From contig JAHZHV010000046.1 in the NCBI GenBank assembly GCA_019420085.1, forward strand, positions 1 through 7,722: 7,722 nucleotides of DNA, in the 5' to 3' direction. The notes beneath the pieces were generated by a model, which had not been told where the DNA came from, searched no databases, and saw nothing but the letters and a program-made list of their open reading frames with translations. Shown piece after piece: positions 6,255 to 7,722 of this stretch. Within the stretch, counting starts at the first letter, position 1, and every line of letters begins with the position of its first letter. Made by a program: the position numbers and the translations under genes. Origin of the DNA: Christensenella sp. GTDB taxonomy: Bacteria; Bacillota; Clostridia; Christensenellales; Maliibacteriaceae.

Positions 6255-6268
6255 ACAGGATTTTCCAT

Positions 6269-6297
6269 TTGCAAAACACAAAAAAATATGGGATACT
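6269..6297 (+). promoter_or_regulatory. Candidate sigma-A promoter for the phospholipase gene
   Basis: TTGCAA (6269-6274), a 17-base spacer, and GATACT (6292-6297) preceded by TG at 6289-6290, an extended -10. Start would be near 6304, giving a leader of about 130 bases containing the TTAACC repeats and the 9-bp inverted repeat. In that case the repeats would act as downstream repressor sites. A second possible -10 lies at 6359-6364, with the repeats in the activator position. Confidence 0.35.
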
Positions 6298-6307
6298 ATA
6301 AACGTAT

Positions 6308-6354
6308 CTTAACGTTTCCTTAACCATTACGCCCCTTACATCTTAACCATTATG
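6308..6354 (+). repeat. TTAACC-type direct repeats (regulator boxes)
   Basis: CTTAACG at 6308, CTTAACCATTACG at 6319-6331 and CTTAACCATTATG at 6342-6354. The last two agree at 12 of 13 positions. Spacings of 11 and 23 bases put the copies on about the same face of the helix. A weaker copy (TTAAAC) occurs at 6402. The arrangement resembles PhoP boxes of Bacillus (TTAACA-like hexamers at 11-base period), but the assignment to PhoP is inference. Confidence 0.55.
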
Positions 6355-6364
6355 CGGTTAAGAT
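6340..6364. promoter_or_regulatory. Perfect 9-bp inverted repeat, operator-like
   Basis: ATCTTAACC (6340-6348) and GGTTAAGAT (6356-6364) are exact reverse complements around a 7-base spacer. The right arm overlaps a possible -10 (TAAGAT). There is no T-run after it and the arms are AT-rich, so an operator for a dimeric regulator is more likely than a terminator. A smaller hairpin, GGTGC/GCACC at 6377-6394, lies just downstream. Confidence 0.55.
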
Positions 6365-6434
6365 AAATACAGTCACGGTGCTTTCCATTGCACCAGTTAC
6401 CTTAAACATTGCCTTATAAAAGCGGGGTTTTTCA

Positions 6435-7148
6435 ATGAATTATAAGGATCACTTCCTGCTTGCACGATATCTGATTCAAACCGCTATGCCCGGCATCGCA
6501 CCGGCGCAGGCGCGTGCCTTTACCATCGGCTGCCGCTATCCGGACCGCAATTATCTGACATATCTGCGCGGTCATACGTTTTCCGGCGCCATCCGTCACA
6601 TGGATCGCGTCTGTGACAGACTGCAGCGTAAAAAGTATTGGGGGCTTTACAGCTGGTTTCGTTTCGGTGCACTGATGCACTACCTTACCGATGCATTTAC
6701 GTGGGTACACAGCCCGCGCTTTACAGGATCTTTGGCACAGCATCGACGCTATGAAACGCAGCTGCATGCCTTTTTCCCTCGTTTTTTGCGCAACTACATC
6801 CCTTATGATCTGGATACAGGCGCACCTTTTCTTGCGCAGCTGCATACCCGACAGGCTGCTTATCTGCAAGCACCGCGCAGCATGCAGACAGATTGCCGCT
6901 ACATTTTGTCGATCTGTCTTTGCGCAGTAGCGCGCATCGCCGCGCATCAGGAAGGCGTACGTGCCGATTCCTGCGCGACATTGACATTTGCCCAGCAATC
7001 GCTTTTGAATATGCCTTCTTTGCGTGTTATTTACGGCAGCGCCCCCGCACAGCAGCCACACAAGAAGCGCAAACGCCGCCGTGTGCGTACCGCAATGCGC
7101 CGTATGTTTTCGCATCTGCGCCGCCGCACCAAACAGACAGCCAAATAA
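6435..7148 (+). CDS. Zinc-dependent phospholipase C family protein with basic tail
   Basis: A 237-residue protein. The ATG at 6435 has only a weak GGGG site 7 bases upstream, unlike its neighbours. Its sequence matches the Zn_dep_PLPC family: GCRYPDRNYLTYLRGHTF, then FGALMHYLTDAFTWVHSP, then AQHRRYETQLH. The residues D37, H47, H82, D86, H92, H103 and E107 line up in order with the zinc ligands of Bacillus cereus phospholipase C (D55, H69, H118, D122, H128, H142, E146), including the exact H-x3-D, D-x5-H and H-x3-E spacing. H6 may stand in for the N-terminal ligand. Unlike the secreted B. cereus enzyme there is no signal peptide, so it is probably cytoplasmic. Residues 210-237 are extremely basic (15 Lys/Arg of 28), which could bind anionic lipid or nucleic acid. 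The substrate is unproven; family members without a signal peptide are common in Clostridia and uncharacterised. Confidence 0.85.
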   Translation: MNYKDHFLLARYLIQTAMPGIAPAQARAFTIGCRYPDRNYLTYLRGHTFSGAIRHMDRVCDRLQRKKYWGLYSWFRFGALMHYLTDAFTWVHSPRFTGSLAQHRRYETQLHAFFPRFLRNYIPYDLDTGAPFLAQLHTRQAAYLQAPRSMQTDCRYILSICLCAVARIAAHQEGVRADSCATLTFAQQSLLNMPSLRVIYGSAPAQQPHKKRKRRRVRTAMRRMFSHLRRRTKQTAK

Positions 7149-7175
7149 AATTTAAATTGTTTCGTCAAATGCGAC

Positions 7176-7220
7176 AAAAACCGTCCCTTCCGCAGTACCG
7201 CAGCGGAAGGGACGGTTTTT
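7176..7220. terminator. Strong bidirectional terminator
   Basis: A perfect 18-bp stem (AAAAACCGTCCCTTCCGC at 7176-7193, its complement at 7203-7220) with a 9-base loop, and A- and T-runs at the ends. It lies between the converging phospholipase and ABC permease genes and can serve both. Confidence 0.95.
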
Positions 7221-7242
7221 ATTGCTTGCGCGCGCACGCAAT
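7221..7242. terminator. Second, imperfect GC-rich hairpin (tandem terminator candidate)
   Basis: A 22-base palindrome with one mismatched pair directly follows the main terminator and is followed on the plus strand by TCTTTTAT. Its centre (7227-7240) is a 14-base alternating pyrimidine-purine tract. It may act as a backup terminator for the phospholipase transcript. Confidence 0.3.
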
Positions 7243-7305
7243 TCTTTTATACGACCCCAGTGGAACGCGTTTGCTGATACAATCCCGATCAATGCATCAA
7301 GCCTG

Positions 7306-7722
7306 CTATCCTCGTGTCAGAAGCAGCGCGCGCGGCTTTCGAAACAGCGCAGGCAAATTGGCAAGCGTCACGGCCAAAGCGGTCACACCGAGCATCAGCA
7401 GTACATGCACCAGCAATACGCCCGGCGTCATCTGAATCTCGATGGAATCCGGCATGAAATTATAGTACTGCGTAAACGTAGATCGCATAATTGGATCAAC
7501 TGGCTGACCTGTAAACTCGCCCGCCTCCAGCATGGCCTGCTGATCGCTTTGCACAACCGCATCGGCCATTAGTTCCGTCTCCATTCCCCGCGCCGCAGCG
7601 CCTGCAAGCGGGATGGACAGCGCAACCGCAACCAGCGCAATCAGGCACCCTTCCAGCAGAAACTGGGTCAGCACGCGTCCTCTTGGAACGCCCATCGCCA
7701 GCATCGCGCCCATCTCCCGCTG
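7306..7722 (-). CDS. ABC transporter permease, FtsX/MacB-like, C-terminal part (partial)
   Basis: The frame enters from the right edge and ends at a TAG, giving 138 residues of C-terminus; the ATG at 7713 is internal. QREMGAMLAMGVPRGRVLTQFLLEG is the conserved FtsX-like segment (compare RREIGILRAMGAS) preceding a membrane helix. The helix LIALVAVALSIPLAGAAA, a roughly 60-residue extracytoplasmic loop, and a last helix (VLLVHVLLMLGVTALAVTLANLPAL) ending in a short basic tail match the final two membrane spans of MacB/FtsX-type permeases. These work with an ATPase in lipoprotein release, peptide or drug export, or bacitracin-type resistance; which one cannot be told from this part. The rest of the gene and any ATPase gene lie outside the window. 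Confidence 0.85.
   Translation of the reverse strand, partial: QREMGAMLAMGVPRGRVLTQFLLEGCLIALVAVALSIPLAGAAARGMETELMADAVVQSDQQAMLEAGEFTGQPVDPIMRSTFTQYYNFMPDSIEIQMTPGVLLVHVLLMLGVTALAVTLANLPALFRKPRALLLTRG

Overview
The window looks like chromosomal DNA from an anaerobic, gut-type Bacillota (Clostridia, possibly the Christensenellales side). The grounds are Shine-Dalgarno sites close to AGGAGG before most genes, moderately high GC, an RsgI-type anti-sigma module, ferredoxin-based redox genes and a Clostridia-style zinc phospholipase C. Taxonomy is inferred from gene content only. No rRNA, tRNA, CRISPR array, transposase or prophage gene is visible.

Layout. Bases 3-935 (+) are the C-terminal part of a secreted or surface von Willebrand factor A (vWA) protein, closed by a strong bidirectional terminator (966-996). 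Bases 1007-6174 carry seven genes, all on the minus strand. In order of transcription they are: a 68-aa two-cluster ferredoxin, a NapH-like membrane iron-sulfur protein, a CoA-disulfide reductase fused to a rhodanese domain, a COG1237-type metallo-beta-lactamase-fold hydrolase, a small Cys-rich membrane-anchored protein, an ECF sigma factor, and an anti-sigma factor with an RsgI-like extracytoplasmic module. A hairpin follows the reductase gene, so these probably form at least two or three transcription units: the redox genes, the hydrolase, and the sigma set. Bases 6199-6434 are a divergent regulatory region with a 9-bp inverted repeat and TTAACC-type direct repeats. Bases 6435-7148 (+) encode a zinc-dependent phospholipase C-family protein with an unusual basic tail. 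It ends at a perfect 18-bp-stem terminator (7176-7220), which separates it from the converging C-terminal part of an FtsX/MacB-type ABC permease (7306-7722, minus).

How the parts may work together. The ferredoxin, NapH-like protein and reductase-rhodanese suggest a path in which electrons move between a membrane Fe-S protein, ferredoxin and a flavoenzyme acting on CoA-disulfide, persulfide or polysulfide. The Cys-rich protein, sigma factor and anti-sigma factor look like a self-contained envelope-signalling cassette. The sigma factor ends abruptly, and a -1 frame extension looks like its missing C-terminus.

The most interesting items are that sigma gene junction with its Cys-rich companion, the phospholipase with an intact zinc-ligand set but no visible signal peptide and a 28-residue Lys/Arg-rich tail, its repeat-rich promoter, and the split ferredoxin/NapH/persulfide-reductase operon.
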